DNA from: Nocardioides rubriscoriae
GTDB lineage: Bacteria > Actinomycetota > Actinomycetes > Propionibacteriales > Nocardioidaceae
Direction: 5' to 3'
DNA length: 64,000 nucleotides
Assembly: GCF_008087085.1 (NCBI RefSeq)
Contig: NZ_VIYJ01000005.1
Location: forward strand, 310,001-374,000
A program made the translations under genes and the position numbers. This document shows positions 56,875 through 64,000 of the stretch, piece by piece; the stretch's first letter is position 1; each line of letters begins with the position of its first letter. The notes under the pieces are model-generated. The model was given only the letters and a program-made list of their open reading frames with translations. It was not told where the DNA came from and did not search any database.

Positions 56875-57579
56875 TCAGTACCAACCGTAGGACTGCGAGT
56901 GCCCCCAGGCGCCGCAGGGGCTGCCGTAGCGGTCCTGGATGTAGCCCAGGCCCCAGCGGATCTGGGTGACCGGGTTGGTCGCCCAGTCCGGGCCGGCCGA
57001 GGCCATCTTGGAGCCCGGGAGGGCCTGCGGGATGCCGTAGGCCGACGACGACGGGTTGTCGGCATAGACGTTCCAGCCGGACTCGCGGGTGTAGAGGGAG
57101 TCCAGGCAGCCGAACTGGTCGGACGAGAAGCCGAACTCGGCCAGCAGCGCCATCGCGACCTGGCGCGGGTCGGCCTCGGCGAGGTTCTTCGAGCCGGTCT
57201 CGACCTCGCCGGCGGGCTCGGCGGACAGGGCCGCCTCCTTGACCGGGTCGGTGCGGTCGCGACGGTCGGCCGAGCGCGAGAGCGTGGGCGCCCGGCGTAC
57301 GACGGGCGCGGAGGCGAGCTGGGCCGCCGACGGGTGGCCCAGCAGGTCGTCGATCGGGGTGGAGCCGCCCTGCGACCCCGGGTCGGTCGCGTTGACGGCC
57401 GGGGCCGTGCCGGCCGACGATCCGGCGGCCACGCCCCCGGCGACGGTGACGCCAGTGGCGGCGACGGCCAACGAGCCGAGGAGGGCCGTGGTGCCGACGA
57501 CCTTGCGGGGCGCGGACTCGAGGATCTCGGGGACCACAGGTCGCTTGGGGGCGCCACGGTGCTTGGGGTTGTGCTTCAC
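56875..57579 (-). CDS. Exported SLT/aggregation-promoting-factor-like transglycosylase
   Basis: A 234-aa protein. A basic start (KHNPKHRGAPKR) precedes a signal-anchor-like stretch (GTTALLGSLAVAATGVTVAG). A 90-residue low-complexity linker follows, then a lysozyme-like C-terminal domain with the likely catalytic Glu in YTRESGWNVYAD, AYGIPQALPG and NPVTQIRWGLGYIQDRYGS. It ends right at SYGWY. It probably cleaves peptidoglycan in growth or resuscitation. GTG 57579 is used; it is the start closest to the signal. Confidence 0.78.
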   Translation of the reverse strand: MKHNPKHRGAPKRPVVPEILESAPRKVVGTTALLGSLAVAATGVTVAGGVAAGSSAGTAPAVNATDPGSQGGSTPIDDLLGHPSAAQLASAPVVRRAPTLSRSADRRDRTDPVKEAALSAEPAGEVETGSKNLAEADPRQVAMALLAEFGFSSDQFGCLDSLYTRESGWNVYADNPSSSAYGIPQALPGSKMASAGPDWATNPVTQIRWGLGYIQDRYGSPCGAWGHSQSYGWY

Positions 57580-57743
57580 GTGCTTCGACAAAATGAGTAC
57601 CCAGAGGATGGACGACAGTCGGTCGGTAGCGATCGGCTGGCCCCCTCGGGACCGCGGAAGATCCCCTCCACCATGCCCGCAAGGCCCAAGGCGTGCAAAC
57701 CGAACGGCCAAAGACCCTGGACAAAACTGGCTGGAAATGATGA
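57580..57743 (-). promoter_or_regulatory. Leader/promoter region of the transglycosylase-like gene
   Basis: 164 nt between a terminator and the start. On the minus strand TTTGCA and CATGGT are 18 nt apart, a possible sigma-70 promoter leaving about an 80-nt leader. Cell-wall hydrolase genes in actinobacteria often carry c-di-AMP riboswitches here, but I do not see the ydaO consensus. Confidence 0.35.
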
Positions 57744-57778
57744 CGGGTGCGCCTCGTGAGTCACACGAGGCGCACCCG
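57744..57778 (-). terminator. Strong terminator after PIN-PhoH
   Basis: A perfect 15-bp stem, CGGGTGCGCCTCGTG with CACGAGGCGCACCCG, around a 5-nt loop, 9 bp after the stop codon. On the minus strand TCATCATTTCC follows. Confidence 0.85.
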
Positions 57779-57787
57779 GCACACAGA

Positions 57788-59101
57788 TCACACCGTGACG
57801 TTCTCCAGCATCTCGGTGACCAGGGCCGCGATCGGCGAGCGCTCGGAGCGCGTCAAGGTCACGTGGGCGAACAGCGGGTGGCCCTTGAGCTTCTCGATGA
57901 CCGCGACCACGCCGTCGTGGCGCCCGACGCGCAGGTTGTCGCGCTGGGCGACGTCGTGGGTCAGCACGACCTTGGAGTTGGCGCCGATGCGTGAGAGCAC
58001 CGTGAGCAGCACGTTGCGCTCGAGTGACTGGGCCTCGTCGACGATGACGTAGGCGTCGTGCAGCGAGCGGCCGCGGATGTGGGTGAGCGGGAGCACCTCG
58101 AGCATGCCGCGGTCGAGGATCTCGTCGACGACGTCCTTGGAGGTGATCGAGCCGAGCGTGTCGAAGACCGCCTGGCCCCACGGCGACATCTTCTCGGTCT
58201 CCGAGCCGGGCAGGTAGCCGAGCTCCTGGCCGCCGACGGCGAACAACGGGCGGAACACCACGACCTTCTGGTGCTGGCGGCGCTCCATGACCGCCTCGAG
58301 ACCTGCGCACAGGGCGAGGGCCGACTTGCCGGTGCCGGCGCGCCCGCCCAGCGAGACGATGCCGACCTCGGGGTCGAGCAGCATCTCCAGGGCGACGCGC
58401 TGCTCGGCGCTGCGGCCGTGGATGCCGAAGGCCTCGCGGTCGCCGCGCACGAGGTGGACGTGCTTGTCGGGGCCGACCCGCGCGAGCGCCGTACCGCGGT
58501 CGGAGACCAGGACCAGGCCCTGGTGGCAGGGGTAGTCGCGGGCGCTCTCGAGGTCGACGGTGCCGTCGTCGTAGAGCTCGTCGAGCACGCCGGCCTCGAC
58601 GTCGAGCTCGGCCATGCCGGAGTAGCCGGTGTCGGAGTCGCTGATCGCCTCGGCGCGGTACTCCTGGGCGTCGAGACCCACGACGGAGGCCTTGATGCGC
58701 ATCGGGAGGTCCTTGGACACCACCGTGACCAGGTGCCCCTCGTCGGCGAGGTTGCGCGCGACGGCCAGGATGCGGGTGTCGTTGTCACCCAGCCGGAACC
58801 CCGACGGGAGCGCACCGGGGTCGGTGTGGTTGAGCTCGACGCGCAGGGTGCCGCCGTGGTCACCGATCGGGACCGGCTCGTCGAGCCGCCCGTGCGTGAC
58901 CCGCAGGTCGTCGAGCATCCGCAGGGCCGAGCGGGCGAAGAAGCCGAGCTCGGGGTGGTGCCGCTTGCCCTCGAGCTCGGTGATCACCACGACGGGGAGC
59001 ACGACCTCGTGCTCCTCGAAGCGACGCATGGCGCCGGGATCAGCGAGCAGCACGCTGGTGTCGAGCACGTAGGTGCGGGCGCGTTCTGCGGAAGTGGCCA
59101 C
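57788..59101 (-). CDS. phoH: PIN-PhoH fusion protein (PhoH2-like)
   Basis: A 437-aa protein. An N-terminal PIN domain ([29 protein letters not shown]) shows the acidic residues of RNases. A PhoH ATPase follows ([19 protein letters not shown] as Walker [16 protein letters not shown] as Walker [20 protein letters not shown]). PhoH2 proteins of this layout unwind and cut RNA and can act as toxin with a small upstream antitoxin. GTG 59101 follows GAAGGGGAA. A 335-nt structured region lies upstream. Confidence 0.92.
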   Translation of the reverse strand: MATSAERARTYVLDTSVLLADPGAMRRFEEHEVVLPVVVITELEGKRHHPELGFFARSALRMLDDLRVTHGRLDEPVPIGDHGGTLRVELNHTDPGALPSGFRLGDNDTRILAVARNLADEGHLVTVVSKDLPMRIKASVVGLDAQEYRAEAISDSDTGYSGMAELDVEAGVLDELYDDGTVDLESARDYPCHQGLVLVSDRGTALARVGPDKHVHLVRGDREAFGIHGRSAEQRVALEMLLDPEVGIVSLGGRAGTGKSALALCAGLEAVMERRQHQKVVVFRPLFAVGGQELGYLPGSETEKMSPWGQAVFDTLGSITSKDVVDEILDRGMLEVLPLTHIRGRSLHDAYVIVDEAQSLERNVLLTVLSRIGANSKVVLTHDVAQRDNLRVGRHDGVVAVIEKLKGHPLFAHVTLTRSERSPIAALVTEMLENVTV

Positions 59102-59436
59102 GGGGGTTCCCCTTCAGTGACCGCGCGCGCACTCCTCGCCCGGTCGTCTAGTCAGCGCAGGTGGACCGGGAGGATGCCCGAACGCCGGAGTGCCGGCGCC
59201 CTCCCACCGCGCCGGCAGCGACGCTGCCGGTGACGGTGCAAAGGTCGTGATCGCTCACGCTCGGGCCTCCTGGTTGCGGCGAGCTTCCCCACTCGCCACT
59301 GCCTGCGACGGTACGTCGGCGCACAGGGTGTTTCCCGGCGACACGCCCGAACGCGGGATGACGGGCAGGTGACGGTCGTGTTGCGGATCGGACACCAGTC
59401 CGACACCAGGCAGGGCGCCGGGATCGACGCCGGCCC
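59102..59436 (-). promoter_or_regulatory. 335-nt structured leader upstream of PIN-PhoH
   Basis: No recognised gene. Stems include CCGGCAGC/GCTGCCGG (59212-59230), CGCCGG/CCGGCG (59183-59198) and GGCGAG/CTCGCC (59278-59297). On the minus strand AGGAGG precedes GTG 59258, which would give a 36-aa ORF starting SDHDLCTVTGS. It could be an antitoxin or leader peptide. No known riboswitch consensus was seen. Confidence 0.45.
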
Positions 59437-60219
59437 TCAGACCCCGTAGCGCCGCTCGCGCAGCGCGTAGGCGCGGATGGCGCGCAGGAAGTCGACGCGG
59501 CGGAAGTCGGGCCAGTAGGCCTCGCAGAAGTAGAACTCCGACTTGGCGCTCTGCCACAGCAGGAACCCGCCGAGCCGCTGCTCGCCGGAGGTGCGGATCA
59601 CCAGGTCGGGATCGGGCTGGCCCTTGGTGTAGAGGTGGTCGGCGATGTGCTCGACGTCGATGATGTCGGCGAGCTCCTCCAGGGTGGTGCCCTTCGCCGC
59701 GTGCTCGTGGAGCAGCGAGCGGACGGCGTCGGCGATCTCGCGGCGCCCGCCGTAGGGCACGGCGACGTTGACGAGCATGCCGTCGACGTCGGCGGTCGCC
59801 TCGGCCGCGGCCTTGAGCCGGCGCGCGATGTCGTCGGGCAGCAGGTCGAGGGCGCCGACCGGGTGCAGCCGCCAGCGGCGCTGGTCGGCCAGGGAGTCGA
59901 CGGCCTCGGCGATGATCTCGAGCAGCGGCTCGAGCTCGGCGGCGGGACGGTTGAGGTTGTCGGTGCTCAGCAGCCACAAGGTGACGACCTGGATGCCGAC
60001 CTCGTCGCACCAGCCCAGCAGCGGCTCGATGTTGGCGGCGCCGGCCTGGTGGCCGTGGGCGGTGTCGCGACCCACCGCACGGGCCCAGCGACGGTTGCCG
60101 TCGAGCATCACCCCGACGTGCTTCGGGAGGCTGTCGGACAGCGGCTCGATGCCGCGCAGCACGCGCGCCTCGTAGGCCGGGTAGAGCACCCGACGCAGTC
60201 CTCGCTTCCAGTCCGCCAC
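59437..60219 (-). CDS. uppS: Isoprenyl transferase (undecaprenyl diphosphate synthase family)
   Basis: A 260-aa cis-prenyltransferase making polyprenyl diphosphate carriers for cell-wall synthesis. VGVMLDGNRRWARAVG holds the catalytic Asp and Arg; LWLLSTDNLNRP, VAVPYGGRREI, and RTSGEQRLGGFLLWQSAKSE follow. Typical length. TACCAT lies 6 nt before GTG 60219, a clear leaderless start. It is divergent from the AIM24 gene. Confidence 0.93.
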   Translation of the reverse strand: MADWKRGLRRVLYPAYEARVLRGIEPLSDSLPKHVGVMLDGNRRWARAVGRDTAHGHQAGAANIEPLLGWCDEVGIQVVTLWLLSTDNLNRPAAELEPLLEIIAEAVDSLADQRRWRLHPVGALDLLPDDIARRLKAAAEATADVDGMLVNVAVPYGGRREIADAVRSLLHEHAAKGTTLEELADIIDVEHIADHLYTKGQPDPDLVIRTSGEQRLGGFLLWQSAKSEFYFCEAYWPDFRRVDFLRAIRAYALRERRYGV

Positions 60220-60306
60220 CTGGCGATGGTAGGACACCCCGAGAGCCCTGCGTGCGAAGCGACGCCGACGTCGCCACGCTCCCGACCCGAGGAAGCGACC
60301 TGACCG

Positions 60307-61206
60307 ATGACTGCTGACTGGCACCCCGACCCGACCGGACGCCACGAGATGCGCTACTGGGACGGCACCCAGTGGACCGAGCACGTCGTCGACCGGGGCG
60401 TGCAGTCGACGTCCCCGATGGACGCCGGCCCGGCCCAGCCCCAGCACGTCGCCCAGGCCCACCCCCAGGCCCAGCCCCAACCACAGGCCCAGCCCCAGGC
60501 CCAGTACGGGCAGGGGTTCACCGGCGACGCGTTCGCCGGGATCTCCGGCGACCTCATCGACGGTCGGTACGCCGAGGTCTCCGGGAGCGGCCCCCAGCTG
60601 CAGAACAACAAGCTGCTGCGGGTGCGGGTCACCGAGCCGTTCCTGGCCCGCCAGGGCGCGATGGTCGCCTACCAGGGCAACGTCACCTTCGCCTACCAGG
60701 GCGCCGGCAGCGCGGGGCGCGTCATCAAGAAGGCGCTGACCGGCGAGGGTCTGCCGCTGATGCGCGTCGAGGGCCAGGGCGACGTGTTCCTCGCCGACAC
60801 CGCCAAGCACGTGCACCTGCTCCACCTCGACAACACCGGCATCTCGGCCAACGGCAAGTTCGTGCTGGCCTTCTCGTCGTCGCTGCAGTGGAACATCGAG
60901 CGGGTCAAGGGCGCGAGCATGCTGGCCGGCGGCCTGTTCAACACCACGCTGCGCGGCACCGGCTGGCTCGCGATCGTCACCGACGGCGAACCGGTGGTCC
61001 TCAACGCCGCCGAGGCGCCGACGTACGCCGACACCGACGCGATCGTCGCGTGGTCGGCCCACCTCGACACCTCGCTGAAGTCGACGATGAGCGCCGGCGC
61101 CCTGATCGGCCGCGGGTCGGGCGAGGCCGTGCAGGTCGCGTTCCAGGGCCAGGGCTTCGTGATCGTGCAGCCGTCCGAGGGCCTGCACCTGCCGGGCCAG
61201 GCGTGA
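60307..61206 (+). CDS. DUF2510-AIM24 family protein
   Basis: A 299-aa protein. Residues 1-30 are a DUF2510 domain (WHPDPTGRHEMRYWDGTQWT). A Gln/Pro/Ala linker of about 25 residues (AQPQPQAQPQAQYGQ) follows. The rest is an AIM24 domain, a beta-structured fold (GQGDVFLADTAKHVHLLHLD, FSSSLQWNIERV, VQVAFQGQGFVIVQPSEG). AIM24 proteins have unclear bacterial roles. The linker is encoded by a tandem CAG-GCC-CAG-CCC array. A GAGGAAG site precedes the ATG. Confidence 0.85.
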   Translation: MTADWHPDPTGRHEMRYWDGTQWTEHVVDRGVQSTSPMDAGPAQPQHVAQAHPQAQPQPQAQPQAQYGQGFTGDAFAGISGDLIDGRYAEVSGSGPQLQNNKLLRVRVTEPFLARQGAMVAYQGNVTFAYQGAGSAGRVIKKALTGEGLPLMRVEGQGDVFLADTAKHVHLLHLDNTGISANGKFVLAFSSSLQWNIERVKGASMLAGGLFNTTLRGTGWLAIVTDGEPVVLNAAEAPTYADTDAIVAWSAHLDTSLKSTMSAGALIGRGSGEAVQVAFQGQGFVIVQPSEGLHLPGQA

Positions 61207-61277
61207 CCGCCGTGGCGTGACCGCGCTCATCCCGACGAAGGACGCGGTCGCCACCTGTCCCCCGATACGCTCGGCCC

Positions 61278-62021
61278 ATGAAGCCGGCCCTCCACAACGC
61301 CAACGAGGTGGTTCGCGCCGGCCTGGAGACGATCGGCGACCGGGCCGAGCAGACCCTGGCCGCGGTCAAGCCGCGGCTGCGGGGGTGGCTGCACCTCGGC
61401 ACCGCGCCGCTCGCCCTGGCCGGTGGGATCGTCCTGATCTGCCTGTCCCCCACCGTCAACACCCGCATCGGCTCGGCGGTCTTCGCCGCCAGCGCCCTGC
61501 TGCTGTTCGGGGTCTCGGCGATCTACCACACCGGCACGTGGTCGCCGAAGGTCTGGGCGTTCCTCCGCCGCTTCGACCACGCCAACATCTTCGTGCTCAT
61601 CGCGGGCTCCTACACACCGCTCACCCTGATCCTGCTCGACGGCACCCAGCGGGTCGTGCTGCTGACGACGGTGTGGAGCTGTGCCCTGCTCGGGGTGCTG
61701 TTCCGGGTGTTCTGGACCGACGCGCCGCGCTGGCTCTACACCCCGCTCTACATGGGGCTGGGCTGGGCCGCGGTGTTCTTCATCCCGGGCTTCATCAACG
61801 GGGCGCAGACGGTGCTCGGCACCGGCGCGGCTATCGCCGTCCTGGTCCTGATCGCCGTCGGCGGGGCGCTCTACACCATCGGCGGCATCGTCTACGGCTT
61901 CAAGCGCCCCAACCCGTGGCCGCAGTACTTCGGCTTCCACGAGGTCTTCCACACCTTCACGATCCTGGCGTTCACCGCCCACTACGTCGGGATCTCGATC
62001 GCGACCTACTCGCTGCGCTGA
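61278..62021 (+). CDS. trhA: PAQR family membrane homeostasis protein TrhA
   Basis: A 247-aa seven-helix membrane protein of the hemolysin III/PAQR family. Metal-binding motifs: SAIYHTGTWSP with the first His, FRRFDHANIFVLIAGSYTPL, and HEVFHTFTILAFTAHYVGI with the C-terminal histidines. TrhA regulates membrane-energy homeostasis. TACGCT lies 6 nt before the ATG. A helical N-terminal extension of about 35 residues is present. Confidence 0.9.
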   Translation: MKPALHNANEVVRAGLETIGDRAEQTLAAVKPRLRGWLHLGTAPLALAGGIVLICLSPTVNTRIGSAVFAASALLLFGVSAIYHTGTWSPKVWAFLRRFDHANIFVLIAGSYTPLTLILLDGTQRVVLLTTVWSCALLGVLFRVFWTDAPRWLYTPLYMGLGWAAVFFIPGFINGAQTVLGTGAAIAVLVLIAVGGALYTIGGIVYGFKRPNPWPQYFGFHEVFHTFTILAFTAHYVGISIATYSLR

Positions 62022-62066
62022 GGCCGTGCGGCCGGGTCGCTGGACCCGACCGCTTACCGTGGACCC

Positions 62067-62441
62067 ATGGCCACCATCGAGCTGACCGACGACAACTTCG
62101 CCACCCACGTCGAGGACGACGACATCCTGTTCGTCGACTTCTGGGCCTCGTGGTGCGGCCCGTGCCAGCAGTTCGCCCCGACCTACGAGGCTGCCTCGCA
62201 GGCCCACCCCGACATCACCTTCGGCTCGATCAACACCGAGGAGCAGCGCGAGATCTCGGCCGCCGCCGGCATCCGCTCCATCCCGACGCTGATGGTCTTC
62301 CGCGAGGGCGTGCTGGTCTTCCAGCAGCCCGGCGCGCTGCCGCCGGCGGCGCTCGACCAGGTCATCGCCGGCGTGCGCGGCCTCGACATGGCCCAGGTCC
62401 ACGCCCAGGTCGCAGCGGCCCAGCAGGCCGAGCAGGGCTGA
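62067..62441 (+). CDS. trxA: Thioredoxin
   Basis: A 124-aa thioredoxin with WASWCGPCQQF at residues 27-37, IPTLMVFREGVLVF with the cis-proline, and an unusual Ala/Gln-rich C-terminal tail (VHAQVAAAQQAEQG) of about 18 residues. A cytosolic dithiol-disulfide reductase. TACCGT lies 6 nt before the ATG. No reductase is adjacent; the flavoprotein at 28873 lacks the cysteines to serve it. Confidence 0.93.
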   Translation: MATIELTDDNFATHVEDDDILFVDFWASWCGPCQQFAPTYEAASQAHPDITFGSINTEEQREISAAAGIRSIPTLMVFREGVLVFQQPGALPPAALDQVIAGVRGLDMAQVHAQVAAAQQAEQG

Positions 62442-62464
62442 CCGGCCCCCGGGCCCCCGGCGGC

Positions 62465-63417
62465 TCAGTCGAGACCGCACGCCTCGCGCGCGAAGTCGAG
62501 GGCGTGCCGGGCACCCGTGGGGCTCATCCGCAGCAGGACCTCGCCGGCCTCGCCGTCGAGGTGGTAGCGCACCCGGAACGCCGTGGCCCCGCCGCCCTCG
62601 ATGAAGGCGTGCACGTCGCACCGCGCCGGCTCGAGGGGCAGCGGGATGCGGGTGACGTCGTCGTCGGAGGCGATGCGGACGGCGGGGTCCCAGCGGGGCG
62701 GCTCGGAGGTCGACTGGAGCAGGTGGGAGCCCGCGACGCTGTCGATCACGAGCGTGCGACCGGGGCGACCCGACGAGACGACGACCAGCGTCGGCCGACC
62801 GACCGGAGGCGCGGCCGTCAGGTCGACCGACACCCCGTCGCTCCAGCGCAGCGTGGCCACCTGGGCGAGGGCGATCTCCTCGCGGCGGTTCTCGACGTAG
62901 CGCGCGACCACGTCGGCCTCGTCCTCGACCGGCACCCGCCGGGTGCCGTCGGCGGTGACGACCTCGACGACGCCCCTCGTCGTGTCCTGGCGCGGGTCGG
63001 CCAGGGCGCGCCCGCAGTCGGGGCGCGCCGGCAGCAGCAACGAGTAGCCGCGCTCGGAGCGGGCGGGGTCGAGCCGCAGCCGGTCGCCGACCAGCACCCG
63101 CGGGAACCGGTCGTCGAGGTAGCGGATCGCCGTCGGCACGAGGTCGCGCACGGTGTCGTTGCGCACCCACACCTGCATCCGGCCCAGCGAGGCGTCGATC
63201 GACGACTGCCGCAGGTCGGCGCGGACCCGACCGGTCGGCGGCGGCAGGGGCGTGGGGTCGAGGGTGATGGTGCGGATCTCGCGCGGCCCGGTCGACCCGG
63301 CCCCCACGGCGTCACCGGGGCCGGGATGGCGTCGTCGTCCTCGTGGGCGCAGCCGCCGAGGGCGACCAGCAGCGCCAGGAGCAGCAGGGCCCGGACGGCG
63401 GGACGACGACGCATCAC
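62465..63417 (-). CDS. Putative secreted lipoprotein, apparently split by a one-base frameshift
   Basis: From GTG 63417, with TAGAGT 6 nt upstream, one frame gives MRRRPAVRALLLLALLVALG and then the lipobox GGCAHEDDD. After about 35 residues that frame turns to Arg/Pro-rich non-protein. A second frame takes over near 63307 (GAGSTGPREIRTITLDPTPL) and runs 280 residues to 62465 without interruption (VWVRNDTVRDLVPTAIRYLD, VVVSSGRPGRTLVIDSV). One extra base at the run of five C at 63301-63305 would join them. Mature domain unrecognised. It could be a real mutation, a sequencing error or programmed slippage. Confidence 0.65.
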
Positions 63418-63426
63418 CGCCCGACT

Positions 63427-64000
63427 CTACGAACGACGGCCTTTCTTCACCGGCTTGCCGGCCTTGGGCAGCGTCGTGCCCCGGCCGTGGAGCATCGTCA
63501 TCATCTGCACCAGCTGCTGCTCGTGCTTGGCGGTGCGCTTGAACGACGTCAGCGGCATGACCGGCTTGAAGCGCTGGCGGGCGATGGCCTTGGCGTAGGT
63601 GAACTCCTTGAGCCCGTCGGGCCCGTGGATGCGCCCGAAGCCCGAGTCGCCGACACCACCGAAGGGCAGCGAGGGGATCGCGGCGAACGTGATGACCCCG
63701 TTGATCGCGGTCATGCCGGAGCGGATCTTGTCGGCGATCTCCATGCCGCGGGCCTGGGAGAAGACCGTCGAGCCCAGGCCGTACGCCGTGGCGTTGGTCC
63801 GGCGGATCGCCTCCTCGACGGTGCCGACGCGGGCGATCGTGACGGTCGGCCCGAAGGTCTCCTCGCACACGGCCAGGGAGTCCTCGGGCACGTCGACCAG
63901 GATCGTGGGCTGCACGAACCGGTCGCCGACGGCCCCCGACCCACCGACCAGCGCACGGCCGCCGCGGGCCAAAGCGTCGTCGATGTGGGAGCGGATGACG
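63427..64000 (-). CDS. Aldehyde dehydrogenase, C-terminal part (cut by window edge)
   Basis: The last 190 residues of an NAD(P)-dependent aldehyde dehydrogenase; the N-terminus, with the catalytic Cys, lies right of the window. FVQPTILVDVPEDSLAVCEE, TFGPTVTIARV, NATAYGLGSTVFS and LPFGGVGDSGFGR are conserved C-terminal blocks. It is most like succinate-semialdehyde or benzaldehyde-type dehydrogenases. A basic tail (KAGKPVKKGRRS) ends it. Its 3' end directly abuts the -10 of the lipoprotein gene. Confidence 0.88.
   Translation of the reverse strand, partial: VIRSHIDDALARGGRALVGGSGAVGDRFVQPTILVDVPEDSLAVCEETFGPTVTIARVGTVEEAIRRTNATAYGLGSTVFSQARGMEIADKIRSGMTAINGVITFAAIPSLPFGGVGDSGFGRIHGPDGLKEFTYAKAIARQRFKPVMPLTSFKRTAKHEQQLVQMMTMLHGRGTTLPKAGKPVKKGRRS

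Noticed and set aside
57580..57743. c-di-AMP (ydaO) riboswitch upstream of the transglycosylase-like gene
   Set aside because: Expected from context, but the conserved blocks of that riboswitch are not visible.
59152..59406. 84-codon minus-strand frame upstream of PIN-PhoH
   Set aside because: Arg-rich, no ribosome site, and it crosses several stems; composition looks non-coding.
59102..59436. Cobalamin or SAM riboswitch upstream of PIN-PhoH
   Set aside because: Local GGGAA and CCGCAACC fragments looked suggestive, but the order and spacing of the consensus are missing.

Overview
The window is very GC-rich, with strong C/G third-position bias, GTG starts and stop-start overlaps. It contains FadE-type acyl-CoA dehydrogenase clusters, a class II fructose-bisphosphatase next to exodeoxyribonuclease VII and DUF4245 genes, an MsiK-like sugar ATPase, a CGNR zinc-finger protein and a 13E12/DUF222 HNH gene. 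Together these point to a high-GC actinobacterium, most likely Nocardioidaceae (Nocardioides-like). I saw no rRNA, tRNA, CRISPR array, prophage or insertion sequence.

Layout. 1-5035 (minus): the start of an M1 metallopeptidase whose GTG overlaps the stop of a large adenylation-PCP-LbH synthetase of the Pls/PosA type, then an EVE-domain protein. 5111-13265: FAD monooxygenase, YihY membrane protein, acyl-CoA ligase, HtrA-like protease, double GNAT and an ABC-F ATPase. 13584-15336: tandem exported endonuclease/exonuclease/phosphatase paralogues. 15452-21639: an acyl-CoA catabolic block (two FadE subunits, two SDRs, an APH-fold phosphotransferase, a third FadE). 21736-26612: a secreted beta-propeller-like protein and a large secreted M14 peptidase. 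26631-28551 (minus): ClpN-like protein, RsmC-like methyltransferase and TruA. 28655-30531: two tiny coupled ORFs and a receiver-like/thioredoxin-reductase-like fusion lacking the CxxC. 30545-38467: PfkB kinase and GntR regulator (divergent), xseA-xseB, DUF4245, an SLC13/ArsB-like transporter, glpX and two alpha/beta hydrolases.

38527-46355 is a sugar locus. A GH36 alpha-galactosidase and an MsiK-like ATPase run leftward. A binding lipoprotein, two permeases and a second ATPase run rightward. A perfect 14-bp palindrome lies between the two divergent starts. 46424-56856 holds a DUF3105 protein, class I fumarase, a spermidine-synthase-like protein, an HNH gene between REP-like repeats, a monooxygenase with atypical codons, class II fumarase, methyltransferases and a CGNR regulator. 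56875-64000 holds an SLT-like exported protein, PIN-PhoH, UppS, AIM24, TrhA, thioredoxin, an apparently frameshifted lipoprotein and the C-terminal part of an aldehyde dehydrogenase.

The most striking non-coding signal is a TANNNT hexamer 6-8 nt before the start codon of about eighteen genes on both strands, the signature of leaderless transcription. It helps choose starts here and supports the frameshift call in the lipoprotein gene. A second signal is a REP-like repeat of about 43 bp. One copy is an inverted pair supplying a gene's stop codon, and single copies sit on both sides of the HNH gene.
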